64,000 bases of DNA, taken from contig NZ_JAIVKJ010000002.1 in NCBI RefSeq assembly GCF_020524885.1, positions 310,001-374,000 on the forward strand, given 5' to 3'. Position numbers and translations under genes: made by a program. The notes under the pieces were generated by a model, which was not told the DNA's origin, searched no databases, and was given only the letters and a program-made list of their open reading frames with translations. Position 1 is the stretch's first letter, and each line of letters starts with the position of its first letter. The stretch is from Microbulbifer elongatus. Its GTDB lineage: Bacteria; Pseudomonadota; Gammaproteobacteria; Pseudomonadales; Cellvibrionaceae. Of the stretch, positions 26,859 to 35,748 are shown in pieces.

Positions 26859-27266
26859 GTGAGCGAATCCGATTTCACCCAAGCGGTCAGCTGGAATGGC
26901 GACGGGCTGGTACCCGCCATTGCTCAGGACTTCAAAACCGGTCGCGTGCTGATGATGGCGTGGATGAACCCGGAGTCCCTGCGCCTGACCGTGGAAGAAG
27001 GCCGTGCGGTCTATTGGTCCCGCTCCCGCGGCAAGCTGTGGCGCAAGGGAGAGTCCTCTGGCCACGTACAAGAGGTGCGGGAAATCCGTCTCGACTGCGA
27101 TGGCGACACCATCGTGCTGATGGTGGAGCAGCTGGGTGGCATTGCCTGTCATACCGGGAGAACCAGTTGTTTCTATCAGGTACTGGAAGACGGCCAGTGG
27201 CAGGTCCGCCAGCCGGTAATCACCGACCCGAAAGAAATATATTCAGAAAAGAAGGCAGGGAAATAG
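26859..27266 (+). CDS. hisI: Phosphoribosyl-AMP cyclohydrolase
   Basis: A 135-residue enzyme of histidine synthesis that opens the purine ring of phosphoribosyl-AMP. Motifs are [49 protein letters not shown] and [13 protein letters not shown], which hold the zinc and magnesium ligands. GTG start. It is a stand-alone HisI with hisE as a separate gene 9 nt downstream, the pseudomonad arrangement rather than the fused HisIE of enterics. Confidence 0.96.
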   Translation: MSESDFTQAVSWNGDGLVPAIAQDFKTGRVLMMAWMNPESLRLTVEEGRAVYWSRSRGKLWRKGESSGHVQEVREIRLDCDGDTIVLMVEQLGGIACHTGRTSCFYQVLEDGQWQVRQPVITDPKEIYSEKKAGK

Positions 27267-27275
27267 ACCGACGCC

Positions 27276-27623
27276 ATGAGTAATATGCTGATACAGCTGG
27301 ATCGGGTGCTGCGACTGCGTATGCAGCAGGGTGATGCAGACTCCTCTTATGTCGCCAGCCTGCACCACAAAGGGCTGAACAAGATTCTGGAAAAGGTGGG
27401 TGAAGAAGCCACCGAGCTGTTGCTCGCTGCCAAAGATGCCGAGGGCAAAGATACGGACAGCGAAGCGCACAAGGCAATGATCGCGGAAACCGCGGACCTC
27501 TGGTTCCACTCCCTGGTCATGCTGAACCATTTGGGCACCGACTCCCGCGCCGTGCTGGATGAGCTGGGACGTCGCTTCGGGCTTTCCGGGCTGGAAGAGA
27601 AAGCTTCCCGCGACCAGGACTGA
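27276..27623 (+). CDS. hisE: Phosphoribosyl-ATP pyrophosphatase
   Basis: A 115-residue MazG-like pyrophosphatase that removes PPi from phosphoribosyl-ATP just before the HisI step. The helical metal-binding block is [31 protein letters not shown], with [13 protein letters not shown] further on. It sits between hisI and tatA, as in pseudomonads. Cytoplasmic. Confidence 0.95.
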   Translation: MSNMLIQLDRVLRLRMQQGDADSSYVASLHHKGLNKILEKVGEEATELLLAAKDAEGKDTDSEAHKAMIAETADLWFHSLVMLNHLGTDSRAVLDELGRRFGLSGLEEKASRDQD

Positions 27624-27684
27624 TCGCGAGTTGCCACACAGTTTTTAAATTTCGCAATTAAGTATTGATTCAGGAGTATTTCTC

Positions 27685-27936
27685 ATGGGCATTAGCTGGC
27701 AACAACTGCTGATTCTGTTGGTCATCGTTTTGCTGATTTTTGGCACCAAGCGCCTGCGCAACCTGGGTGGAGATCTTGGCGGCGCCATCAAGGGCTTCAA
27801 GAAAGCCATGAAGGACGAAGGCAAAAAAGACGGCGAGGAAGACGAAGACAAGGATCCGGAGCTGCTGACCAAGGACGAAAGCACCAAGCCACAACAGAAA
27901 ACTTCCAGCGAAGAAAAACAGTCTCAGGATAAATAA
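27685..27936 (+). CDS. tatA: Twin-arginine translocase subunit TatA
   Basis: An 83-residue TatA. It starts with [32 protein letters not shown]: one membrane helix, the FGTKRL hinge and an amphipathic helix, followed by a charged Lys/Glu/Asp tail. TatA oligomers form the passage for folded proteins. It is the first of tatABC, with an AGGAG about 9 nt upstream of the ATG. Confidence 0.95.
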   Translation: MGISWQQLLILLVIVLLIFGTKRLRNLGGDLGGAIKGFKKAMKDEGKKDGEEDEDKDPELLTKDESTKPQQKTSSEEKQSQDK

Positions 27937-27978
27937 ATCCAGGACAGCCATCGTCCGCAACTGATAGAGCGAGCGCGC

Positions 27979-28713
27979 GTGTTTGATATCGGATTTTTTG
28001 AACTGCTGTTGATTGGCGTCGTTGGCCTGGTGGTCATCGGCCCCGAGCGCCTGCCGGATGCCGTGCGCACGACCGTGCGCTGGTGGACGCAGCTCAAGCA
28101 GACCCTTGGGAATGCCAAGGATGAACTTGAGCGGGAAGTGGGCGCCGACGATATTCGTCGTGAACTGCACAACGAGCGGGTATTGAAAGAACTGCGCGAA
28201 AGCCAGGAGGCCATGGAGCGCACTTTCAGTGAGGCCGAGCGCAAGTTCGAGCAGGACCTGAAGTCCGTAGAGGCCAAGGCTAACGCACTCAAGGATGATG
28301 CGGCGAAAACCGCGGATACAGCCGTAAAGTCGGAAGAGAAAATTTCGGCGCAGGTGCCATCCGAACCGGATGTGGAGGCCGACAAGCTTCGCCAGGCCGC
28401 GGATTACCTGCCGGAAGAAGAGCGCGATTCGCCGATGGACGAAAAGGCCGGTGAGGAATATTTGCCGGAAGAGGACGAAGACGACGAGGACCTGGAAGAT
28501 CCAGAGTACCCGGAACATCTGCACGATCATGGTGACCCGGAATTTAATCCGCACCACCCGGATCATTTCAAGCACGAGGAAGACGAGGCCTGGGCAGAGG
28601 TAGATCGCCTGGATCTGGAAGAGCCCAATCAGGAAAAGTCCAGGGAAGCCGCCGCCCCGAACCGCCCGTCCGAGAATGACAGTCCCACCGAGTCGGAAGA
28701 CAAGCGTCCATGA
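27979..28713 (+). CDS. tatB: Twin-arginine translocase subunit TatB with long acidic tail
   Basis: A 244-residue TatB. The membrane helix and hinge are MFDIGFFELLLIGVVGLVVIGPERLP, then amphipathic helices to about residue 110. The remaining half is unusual: an acidic, His-containing tail with stretches such as EDEDDEDLEDPEYPEHLHD and PEFNPHHPDHFKHEEDE. E. coli TatB is about 171 residues. The GTG start and 4-nt overlap with tatC (ATGA) fit an operon. With TatC it forms the receptor for twin-arginine signals. Confidence 0.93.
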   Translation: MFDIGFFELLLIGVVGLVVIGPERLPDAVRTTVRWWTQLKQTLGNAKDELEREVGADDIRRELHNERVLKELRESQEAMERTFSEAERKFEQDLKSVEAKANALKDDAAKTADTAVKSEEKISAQVPSEPDVEADKLRQAADYLPEEERDSPMDEKAGEEYLPEEDEDDEDLEDPEYPEHLHDHGDPEFNPHHPDHFKHEEDEAWAEVDRLDLEEPNQEKSREAAAPNRPSENDSPTESEDKRP

Positions 28714-29450
28714 GCGAAAAAGACCAGCCGTTTATCGAGCATTTGATCGAATTGCGCGACCGCCTGCTGAAGACCCTGCTGGTGGTGGTGGCGATTTTTG
28801 CCTGCATGGTGCCTTTCGCCAACGACATCTATAACTTTGTTGCCGACCCGCTGCAGGCGCGCCTCACTGAAGGCGCAGGCATGATCGCGACTGAAGTGAC
28901 CTCGCCCTTCCTGACCCCGTTCAAAACCACATTTGTACTGGCCTTTTTCGTCGCCATACCCTTTGTGTTGTACCAGTTCTGGGCGTTTATTGCCCCGGGG
29001 CTGTACAAGCATGAAAAGCGCCTGATCGCGCCGCTGATGTTTTCCAGCATTTTTCTGTTTTACGCGGGAATGGCGTTCGCCTACTTTGTGGTGTTCCCGC
29101 TGATTTTTGAATTCTTCATCAGTTCCGCACACGCGGATATCAAGGTAATGCCGGATATTCGCAGTTACCTGGATCTGGCACTGAAGCTGTTCTTCGCCTT
29201 CGGCTTTGCCTTTGAGATTCCCATCGCCACAGTGCTGCTTATCTGGAGCGGTGCAGTGAGTGCCTCAGATCTCGCCAAAAAACGTCCCTACGTGATTGTC
29301 GCCTGCTTTGCGATGGGCATGTTACTCACCCCGCCGGATGTGATTTCCCAGACCCTGCTGGCGATACCCATGTGGATCCTGTTTGAAGTGGGCGTATTTT
29401 TCGGGCGCATGATCAAGCGCGGCAAGCGCGAAGAGCTCGAGAGCCCCTGA
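28710..29450 (+). CDS. tatC: Twin-arginine translocase subunit TatC
   Basis: A 246-residue six-helix membrane protein that recognises twin-arginine signal peptides. It begins with the family motif FIEHLIELRDRLLK, then TSPFLTPFKTTFVLAFFVAIPFVLYQFWAFIAPGLY with the conserved Pro, Glu and Phe-Trp features. It overlaps tatB by 4 nt. Last gene of tatABC. Confidence 0.96.
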   Translation: MSEKDQPFIEHLIELRDRLLKTLLVVVAIFACMVPFANDIYNFVADPLQARLTEGAGMIATEVTSPFLTPFKTTFVLAFFVAIPFVLYQFWAFIAPGLYKHEKRLIAPLMFSSIFLFYAGMAFAYFVVFPLIFEFFISSAHADIKVMPDIRSYLDLALKLFFAFGFAFEIPIATVLLIWSGAVSASDLAKKRPYVIVACFAMGMLLTPPDVISQTLLAIPMWILFEVGVFFGRMIKRGKREELESP

Positions 29451-29490
29451 GATCATTGCTGGTTTTTGAGGTTGCGCCGGGCGTGCTACC

Positions 29491-29724
29491 TCAGGAATAA
29501 ATTGCGACTATGCTGGAGAAGCCGGCCACCAGTAATACCAGTGGCAACAGGCGCTGACGATGTTTGGCTTCGAGCAACAGCAGAAGCAGCGGGATGGGCG
29601 GACAAAGGAAGGCCAGCACGGCCAGAAATGCGGACCGGGCAAAGCTCAGCCGCAGCACCTGAAGCCACAGAACGACGCTAAGCACAATCGCAAACACCAA
29701 TGAGACCGCTGCCACGGGCTGCAT
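29491..29724 (-). CDS. Small hypothetical membrane protein
   Basis: A 77-residue hydrophobic protein with about three membrane segments (VSLVFAIVLSVVLWLQVL, FLAVLAFLCPPIPLLLLLL and LLPLVLLVAGFSSIVAIY) separated by short basic loops. No family is recognised. ATG 29724 has AGGGA about 7 nt upstream. It is divergent from the aminopeptidase gene with the two start codons nearly touching, so their control regions must overlap the opposite coding sequence. Confidence 0.55.
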   Translation of the reverse strand: MQPVAAVSLVFAIVLSVVLWLQVLRLSFARSAFLAVLAFLCPPIPLLLLLLEAKHRQRLLPLVLLVAGFSSIVAIYS

Positions 29725-30901
29725 GGACACTTCCCTTAAATACCTACTCGTTCCCCTAAAGTTAGCTGCTTCCAGCGCAATCGGAAGTTGCCGTCGTCGC
29801 TTGTTGTTTCCGACTCTGGTAATGATGGCGGTTCTGCCCCTCGGCGGCTGCGAAACCGTCCACTTCTACTCCCAGGCGGCCACTGGTCAGCTCAAGGTTC
29901 TCGCAGGCCGCAAGCCAATTGATCGCCTGGTGCAGGACGAGCAGACGGACCCTACGCTGCGCCGTCAACTGGAGTGGGTGCGTGCCATTCGTGCCTACGC
30001 CGCTGGTGAGCTGCGGTTGCCGGTGGGCACCGCCTACAGTGATTTCACCCAGTTGGAGGATGAGTACGTCCTTTACAACCTGGTGGCGGCGCCGGAATTT
30101 TCATTGTCACCAAAGCGCTGGTGTTACCCCATTGCCGGATGCGCCAGTTATCGGGGTTATTTCAAAAAGCATGATGCGGAAACTCAGGAGGCGCGGCTGC
30201 GCGCCGAAGGGTACGACGTATATCTCGGGCCGGTGCCCGCCTACAGCACGCTGGGGTGGTTTGACGATCCGGTGCTGTCGAGTTTTGTGAACTGGACGCC
30301 AGATCGATTGGCCAGCCTGCTATTCCACGAGTTGGCCCATCGCCGCGTGTATATCTCAGGCGATACCCGGTTCAACGAGAGCTTTGCCACCGCTGTTTCC
30401 CGCATAGCCCTGCCGGACTGGCGCCGCCGCAATGGCATCGCGGCGCCAAAGGTGGCGAATGTGGAGCAGGCACGACGGGTGAATGGATTAATGGTAAGTG
30501 CACGCAAGCAGCTTCAGGATATATACGATTCAAAGGCTACGGACGAGGAAAAGCGCCAGCGAAAAGCGAACACCCTGCAACAGCTGAGATATTGTTACCG
30601 CAAGGTATCGGAAGGCTGGACTGAGGACGAAAAGTTCACCCGGTTGATCGAGAAAACCAACAACGCCACGCTTGCGCTGGTGAGTGAGTACCAGTCTCAG
30701 GTACCGGCCTTTGTGCAGTTGTACAAGGATTCCGGTAGTGACTGGGAAGCCTTCTATACCGCAGTGGAACAATTGGGGGCGTTGCCGAAAGACGAGCGCA
30801 AGAAGCGCCTGAAATTGCTCAATGAGCGGGCTCAGGCTTCCAGCAAGAAAGTCACCGGACCGTCGTTACACAGGGACACCTGCATGTCGGCCGCAAACTG
30901 A
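29723..30901 (+). CDS. Putative aminopeptidase, zinc-dependent lipoprotein (PF10023 type)
   Basis: A 392-residue protein with a late lipoprotein signal: a basic segment RRR, hydrophobic [14 protein letters not shown] and lipobox LGGC. The enzyme part has a zinc motif [12 protein letters not shown] and a distal [12 protein letters not shown], typical of the PF10023 putative aminopeptidase family. If translation starts at the internal ATG near 29819, only the lipobox part remains as the signal. Its last 70 nt overlap the convergent dtd gene. Substrate unknown. Confidence 0.8.
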   Translation: MDTSLKYLLVPLKLAASSAIGSCRRRLLFPTLVMMAVLPLGGCETVHFYSQAATGQLKVLAGRKPIDRLVQDEQTDPTLRRQLEWVRAIRAYAAGELRLPVGTAYSDFTQLEDEYVLYNLVAAPEFSLSPKRWCYPIAGCASYRGYFKKHDAETQEARLRAEGYDVYLGPVPAYSTLGWFDDPVLSSFVNWTPDRLASLLFHELAHRRVYISGDTRFNESFATAVSRIALPDWRRRNGIAAPKVANVEQARRVNGLMVSARKQLQDIYDSKATDEEKRQRKANTLQQLRYCYRKVSEGWTEDEKFTRLIEKTNNATLALVSEYQSQVPAFVQLYKDSGSDWEAFYTAVEQLGALPKDERKKRLKLLNERAQASSKKVTGPSLHRDTCMSAAN

Positions 30902-31278
30902 CCGCCGGCCACCGGGCAGCCTGCCGCAATTTTTCCCCGCGCCTGTGCGAGAAAGTATTCATACAGCGCTTCCGCCTGCGCTGGCGTCGCCCCGCGGCTG
31001 AAACTGGGCCGCAGCCCCTTGCCGGTGTCTGCCACCAGGGTGAACTGGCTTACCACCAGAAGTCCGCCACCGGCCTGTTGCACATTCAGGTTCATCTTGC
31101 CCTGGTCGTCACTGAAAATTCGGTAGTGCAGTACCTTGTGCAGCAGCTTGTTCGCGGTCTCCTCGGTGTCCGTCGCCTCGACGCCCAGTAGCAGCAGGAT
31201 GCCGTGATCGATGGCGCCGACGGATTCACTGCTGACTTCCACCTTTGCGTGTTTTACCCGCTGTATCAGGCCTTTCAT
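30832..31278 (-). CDS. dtd: D-aminoacyl-tRNA deacylase
   Basis: A 148-residue DTD1-type editing enzyme that hydrolyses D-aminoacyl-tRNA (and Gly-tRNA-Ala). The active-site motifs are [17 protein letters not shown] and [11 protein letters not shown] near the C-terminus. It starts [15 protein letters not shown]. The 3' end overlaps the aminopeptidase gene on the other strand by 70 nt. Cytoplasmic. Confidence 0.95.
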   Translation of the reverse strand: MKGLIQRVKHAKVEVSSESVGAIDHGILLLLGVEATDTEETANKLLHKVLHYRIFSDDQGKMNLNVQQAGGGLLVVSQFTLVADTGKGLRPSFSRGATPAQAEALYEYFLAQARGKIAAGCPVAGGQFAADMQVSLCNDGPVTFLLEA

Positions 31279-31374
31279 CGATAACCTCTTCTAAAATGCT
31301 GTGAGCCGCTGGATCCCTGGCGGCGAATTTTCTAGATTAGCCCACTGATCGCCAATAAAAAACCGGAAGCCTCC

Positions 31375-33507
31375 ATGAACAAGACCGCATTGACCCTGAT
31401 TGCGGGTGCCGCCATACCCGTCATTGCCGCGGTAGCCGCTATTGCCGCCAATAGCGACACGCCTGCCTACCCCAAGACCGCGACGGTCGAGCAAAAAGAC
31501 GACTATTTCGGCACCAACGTGAGCGACCCTTACCGCTGGCTGGAAGATCAGGAGTCTAAACCGGTCAAAGATTGGGTGACCGAGCAAAACGCATTTTCGC
31601 TGCCCAAACTTAAGGCGCTGCCCGGCTGGGACAAGATCAATAAGCGGCTCACCGAATTGTGGGAGTACGAACGCTACGGTGTGCCTTACAAAAAGGCCGG
31701 CCAGGTATTTTACGAGTACAACGACGGCACCTGGGACCAGAGCGTGTTCTACTCCACCCGGGATATCCAACAAGACGGTGGTGTGGTACTGGATCCGCGT
31801 ACCCTGAGTGAAGACGGCACCATCGCCGCCAAGCGCTATTCCGTCAGCCCCAACGGGCGCTACTTGGCCTACGGTACCTCCGATGGCGGCACCGACTGGA
31901 CCGACTACCATGTGCGCGACCTGAAGACCCGCCGCCTGCTGCCGGACCACCTGACCGGTATCAAGTTCAGTGGGGCCAGCTGGGCCAAGGATGAATCCGG
32001 TTTCTATTACAGCCGATACCCGTTTAACGAAGATGGTACTGCCGACGACAGCAAGCAGGTATCGGTGTACTTCCACAAGATCGGCGAGCCCCAGAGCAAA
32101 GACCAGCTGGTATATAAAATTACCGATCACCCCACCCGCAACCCGGAAGCGGAAGTCAGCGATGACGGCAAATACCTGATCTTGGGTATTTTCGACGGCT
32201 ACGACAGCAACGGCGTCTACTACAAAGACCTGAGTCAAAGAGACAGCCCGGTCGTAAAGCTGCTGGATCAATGGGATGCTCTGTACACCTATCTCGGCAA
32301 CAGCGGCACGACCTTCTATTTCGAGACCAATGCCGATGCTACCAACGGCCGCATTGTCGCCATCGACCTGGACAAGCCGGGAAAATCCAACTGGAAAACG
32401 CTGGTGCCGGAGCAGAAAAATGCCCTGCAGGGTGCCAGCCTGATCGGCGGGCACTTTGTGTTGCACTATCTGGAAGATGCCAAATCCAAAGTGCTGGTCA
32501 CCGATCTGGACGGCAAACAGAAATACGAACTGAAGATTCCCGGCATGGGTACGGTAGAGGGCTTTTACGGGGATCCGGACGATACCGAAACCTATTACGC
32601 TTTCAGCAACTTCCTGACTCCCCCCAGTATTTACAAGCTGGACGTAGCTTCCGGAAAGAGTGAGAAGGTCAAGGCGCCGGCTTACCCGGCCGATTTTTCT
32701 GATTACACCGTTAGCCAGCATTTCTTCACCAGCAAGGATGGCACCCGTGTGCCTTTGTTCCTGGTACACAAGAAAGGGCTGAAAAAAGATGGCAGTAACC
32801 CGACCCTGCTGTACGGCTACGGCGGTTTTAATGCGGCGCAGTTGCCGCAGTTCTACACCCGCTTTGCCGGCTGGCTGGACATGGGCGGGACCTTCGCCAT
32901 GGTCAGCCTCCGTGGTGGCAGCGAGTACGGCGGTGACTGGCACAAGGCCGGCACCAAGTTGCAGAAGCAGAATGTCTTCGATGACTTTATCGGTGCGGCG
33001 GAATGGTTGATTGACGAAAAGGTCACCTCACCGGAAAAGCTCGGCATTATGGGCCGCTCCAACGGCGGCCTGTTGGTAGGCGCGACGGAAGTGCAGCGCC
33101 CGGAGCTGTTCAAGGTGGCACTGCCCATCGTCGGCGTGCTGGATATGCTGCGCTACCACACGGCATCGGCCAATGCGCGCCAGTGGTCCAGTGACTACGG
33201 CCTGTCGGAAAACAAAGACGAGTTCGCCGCGCTCTACGCCTACTCGCCGGTGCATAACACCAAAAAAGGCAGCTGCTATCCGGCTACCCTGATCACCACC
33301 GCCGACCGCGATGACCGCGTGGTGCCCTGGCATAGCTACAAATTTGCCGCTGCGCTGCAACGCGACCAGGGCTGCGACAACCCCATCTACCTCGCCGTAG
33401 AGACCCGCGCGGGCCATGGCGCCGGCAAGCCGGTGTGGATGCAGGTGGAAGACTTTACCAACCAGTATGCGTTTCTTGCCCATGAACTGGGGCTCGCAAT
33501 CGAGTAA
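31375..33507 (+). CDS. Prolyl oligopeptidase family serine peptidase
   Basis: A 710-residue S9A peptidase with a signal peptide (TALTLIAGAAIPVIAAVAAIAA), so it is probably periplasmic or secreted. Residues about 45-450 form the beta-propeller, starting DDYFGTNVSDPYRWLED. The hydrolase domain holds the Ser in GIMGRSNGG (about residue 562), the Asp in TADRDDRVVPW (about 645) and the His in RAGHGAG (about 681). It cleaves short peptides after proline. Transcribed divergently from dtd. Confidence 0.94.
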   Translation: MNKTALTLIAGAAIPVIAAVAAIAANSDTPAYPKTATVEQKDDYFGTNVSDPYRWLEDQESKPVKDWVTEQNAFSLPKLKALPGWDKINKRLTELWEYERYGVPYKKAGQVFYEYNDGTWDQSVFYSTRDIQQDGGVVLDPRTLSEDGTIAAKRYSVSPNGRYLAYGTSDGGTDWTDYHVRDLKTRRLLPDHLTGIKFSGASWAKDESGFYYSRYPFNEDGTADDSKQVSVYFHKIGEPQSKDQLVYKITDHPTRNPEAEVSDDGKYLILGIFDGYDSNGVYYKDLSQRDSPVVKLLDQWDALYTYLGNSGTTFYFETNADATNGRIVAIDLDKPGKSNWKTLVPEQKNALQGASLIGGHFVLHYLEDAKSKVLVTDLDGKQKYELKIPGMGTVEGFYGDPDDTETYYAFSNFLTPPSIYKLDVASGKSEKVKAPAYPADFSDYTVSQHFFTSKDGTRVPLFLVHKKGLKKDGSNPTLLYGYGGFNAAQLPQFYTRFAGWLDMGGTFAMVSLRGGSEYGGDWHKAGTKLQKQNVFDDFIGAAEWLIDEKVTSPEKLGIMGRSNGGLLVGATEVQRPELFKVALPIVGVLDMLRYHTASANARQWSSDYGLSENKDEFAALYAYSPVHNTKKGSCYPATLITTADRDDRVVPWHSYKFAAALQRDQGCDNPIYLAVETRAGHGAGKPVWMQVEDFTNQYAFLAHELGLAIE

Positions 33508-33565
33508 TCTCCTGATATCGGGGCGCTGACCGCGCCCCGGAAGCGAGGGGCGATTGAGGGTGATC

Positions 33566-34582
33566 ATGCACGCATTTGTAACCGGCGGCACGGGCTTTCT
33601 CGGTGCCAACCTGATCGAGCAACTGGTGGCCGAGGGCTGGCGAGTTACCGCCATGCATCGTCCCGGAGCTGATATAAGCCGACTTCTCAGGCTGGGTGCA
33701 ATACCGGTAGAGGCATCCCTCGGAGACTGCGATTCGCTGCGCGCGGCTCTGCCGGCGGAAGCGGATGCGGTATTCCATTTGGCCGGCAATACCAGCATGT
33801 GGCGCGGCGGCGATGCCCAGCAGTGGCAGGACAATGTGGTCGGCTCGGCGAACCTCGCACTGACTGCGCGGGAGCATTTCGCGCGTCAGGACAAGCCGGG
33901 TCGTATGGTTGTTACCAGCTCCATTTCCGCTTATGGGTACCAGAAGGGAGTGATCAGCGAAGCCAGCCCGCAACTCGCAACGGATCCCCGCTATCACTAC
34001 CACTATTCCAAAATGCACGCAGAGCTCGCGGTGCGGGAACAAATTGCCCGCGGGCTGGATGCGGTGTTTCTAAACCCCTGCGGCATCGTCGGTAAATACG
34101 ATGTTTCCAGTTGGGCGCAGACTTTCTTCATGCTCGCGGAAAACAAGCTGCCGGGGGTTCCACCCGGGGCGGGTTCCTTCTGCCATGCGGGCGCCGTGGC
34201 GCGCGCGCATATCAATGCGTTTCACCGCGGCCGCTGCGGTGAGAACTACATACTCGCCGGCACCGATGCGAGCTTCCTGGAATTTTTCGGCTTGATCGCA
34301 GATCTTGTGGGCGTGCCCGCACCCCGGCGTACCACACCGGCTTTTGCCTTACACGCCATCGCCGCACTTTCCGATTTGCTTTCTCGCTTTAGCGGGCGCG
34401 AACCGGCGATAACGCCGCAAAAGGCGAGTATGCTGACCAGCCGTGCCCTGGCGGACTGCTCGCGGGCAGAGCGTGAGCTGGGTTATCGCAATTCGGTCCC
34501 GCTTGCGGATATGCTGCGGGAATCTAGGGACTGGTTGGTGGCTGAGGGACTGCTGAAGCTGCCTCAAGCCCAGCCGGGTTGA
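33566..34582 (+). CDS. Extended SDR, NAD(P)-dependent epimerase/dehydratase-type
   Basis: A 338-residue Rossmann-fold protein of the extended short-chain dehydrogenase class. The nucleotide motif is VTGGTGFLGANL at about residues 5-16. A HLAGNTSMWRGGD block and the active-site YxxxK-type YHYSKMHAE follow. It resembles dihydroflavonol reductase-like/NAD-epimerase proteins of bacteria; the substrate cannot be read. The start is ATG 33566, with GAGGG 5 nt upstream. Confidence 0.85.
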   Translation: MHAFVTGGTGFLGANLIEQLVAEGWRVTAMHRPGADISRLLRLGAIPVEASLGDCDSLRAALPAEADAVFHLAGNTSMWRGGDAQQWQDNVVGSANLALTAREHFARQDKPGRMVVTSSISAYGYQKGVISEASPQLATDPRYHYHYSKMHAELAVREQIARGLDAVFLNPCGIVGKYDVSSWAQTFFMLAENKLPGVPPGAGSFCHAGAVARAHINAFHRGRCGENYILAGTDASFLEFFGLIADLVGVPAPRRTTPAFALHAIAALSDLLSRFSGREPAITPQKASMLTSRALADCSRAERELGYRNSVPLADMLRESRDWLVAEGLLKLPQAQPG

Positions 34583-34605
34583 CCTGAGCTTCACAGATAC
34601 CGCTT

Positions 34606-34695
34606 ATGAATCGTCAAAATATTATTTTTATTCTGGTGATGGCGCTGCTGGTACTGCAGCTGGTGCAGCACTACTTCTTCTCCGGGGCGCCGTAG
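34606..34695 (+). CDS. Possible 29-residue single-helix membrane protein
   Basis: A 30-codon frame encoding a short polar start (MNRQN), one hydrophobic helix (IIFILVMALLVLQLVQ) and HYFFSGAP, between the SDR and mscS genes. The composition fits a membrane microprotein. No strong ribosome-binding site is visible, so expression is uncertain. Confidence 0.4.
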   Translation: MNRQNIIFILVMALLVLQLVQHYFFSGAP

Positions 34696-34755
34696 CGCTG
34701 CGTGCCCTGCCTGTCATATGCTTCGCACTAAATTTCTGAATCGGGGGATCGATCT

Positions 34756-35610
34756 GTGGATGGATTGAAAGCACAACTGGAAGAGCTGTGGCCGGTGGTC
34801 ATGGGTGTTGGCCTGAATATCCTGTGGGCGCTGCTTGCGCTGGTGGTGACCTGGATCGCGGGCAAGCTGGTATCCCGTGCGGTCAACCGGCTGACCGAGC
34901 GCGGTATCGATGAGACCCTAGTGCCGGTACTGGAAACCCTCGCCGTGTGGGGCACCTACGTGGTGGGTGGTTTGGTGGTGCTGGACATTTTCGGCGCCAA
35001 TACCACTTCCCTGGTTGCGTTGCTGGGTGCTGCGGGTCTGGCCATCGGCCTTGCCCTCAAGGACACCCTGCAGAGTATTGCCGCCGGGTTTGTACTGCTT
35101 GGGCTGCGCCCCTTTCGGGTGGGAGAGACCATCCAGTTCGGCAGTATCATCGGCACTGTGCGCAAGATTGGCCTGTTCACCACCGAGATGGATACACCGG
35201 ACGGCTTGCGCATCTCCGCTCCCAACGACAAGGTGTGGGGCGAGACGCTGACCAACTTCACCCGCAACGCCAGCCGGCGGATCGAGATTATCGCCAGCAT
35301 CGCCTACGGCGACGATATCGAAACCGGTATGCGCGTGCTGCGCGACCTGGTGGCGCAAGAGACGCGTATTCTTCAGGAACCAGAGCCCGCCTACGCCGTG
35401 CGTGCCCTCGCTGACAGCTCGGTAAACCTGCACCTGCGTGCCTGGGTGAAAACCGAGGAGTACTGGGATGTGTACTGGGAACTGATGAAAAAGCTCAAGC
35501 CCGCACTGGAGGCGCAAGGCCTCACCATTCCATTTCCGCAGCGGGAGCTGCATATCGTCAATGGTGCCGAAAAAAAGCTGGCGAACACGGAAGTGTTCGA
35601 GCAGCAGTGA
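34756..35610 (+). CDS. MscS-type mechanosensitive ion channel
   Basis: A 284-residue small-conductance channel of the inner membrane that relieves osmotic down-shock. There are three hydrophobic segments. The pore helix is Gly/Ala-rich (LVALLGAAGLAIGLALKDTLQSIAAGFVLL), followed by the beta-domain RPFRVGETIQFGSIIGTV and PNDKVWGETLTNFTRN. Length and layout match E. coli MscS. GTG start. Confidence 0.92.
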   Translation: MDGLKAQLEELWPVVMGVGLNILWALLALVVTWIAGKLVSRAVNRLTERGIDETLVPVLETLAVWGTYVVGGLVVLDIFGANTTSLVALLGAAGLAIGLALKDTLQSIAAGFVLLGLRPFRVGETIQFGSIIGTVRKIGLFTTEMDTPDGLRISAPNDKVWGETLTNFTRNASRRIEIIASIAYGDDIETGMRVLRDLVAQETRILQEPEPAYAVRALADSSVNLHLRAWVKTEEYWDVYWELMKKLKPALEAQGLTIPFPQRELHIVNGAEKKLANTEVFEQQ

Positions 35611-35748
35611 GCGTCGCTCACCACTGATCCCGCGCGGCGGTAAATTCGTCGCAGCGGTATCGACCACTTGCCCTGAGTGTGCGATGTTCCCCGGTTACGT
35701 TACCCATTCTGAATTTCACGAGCCATTTAGAGATAGAGGTTAATAATT

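Noticed and set aside
31291-32943. A 550-codon minus-strand frame opposite the prolyl oligopeptidase
   Set aside because: Antisense shadow; the peptidase triad is intact on the plus strand.
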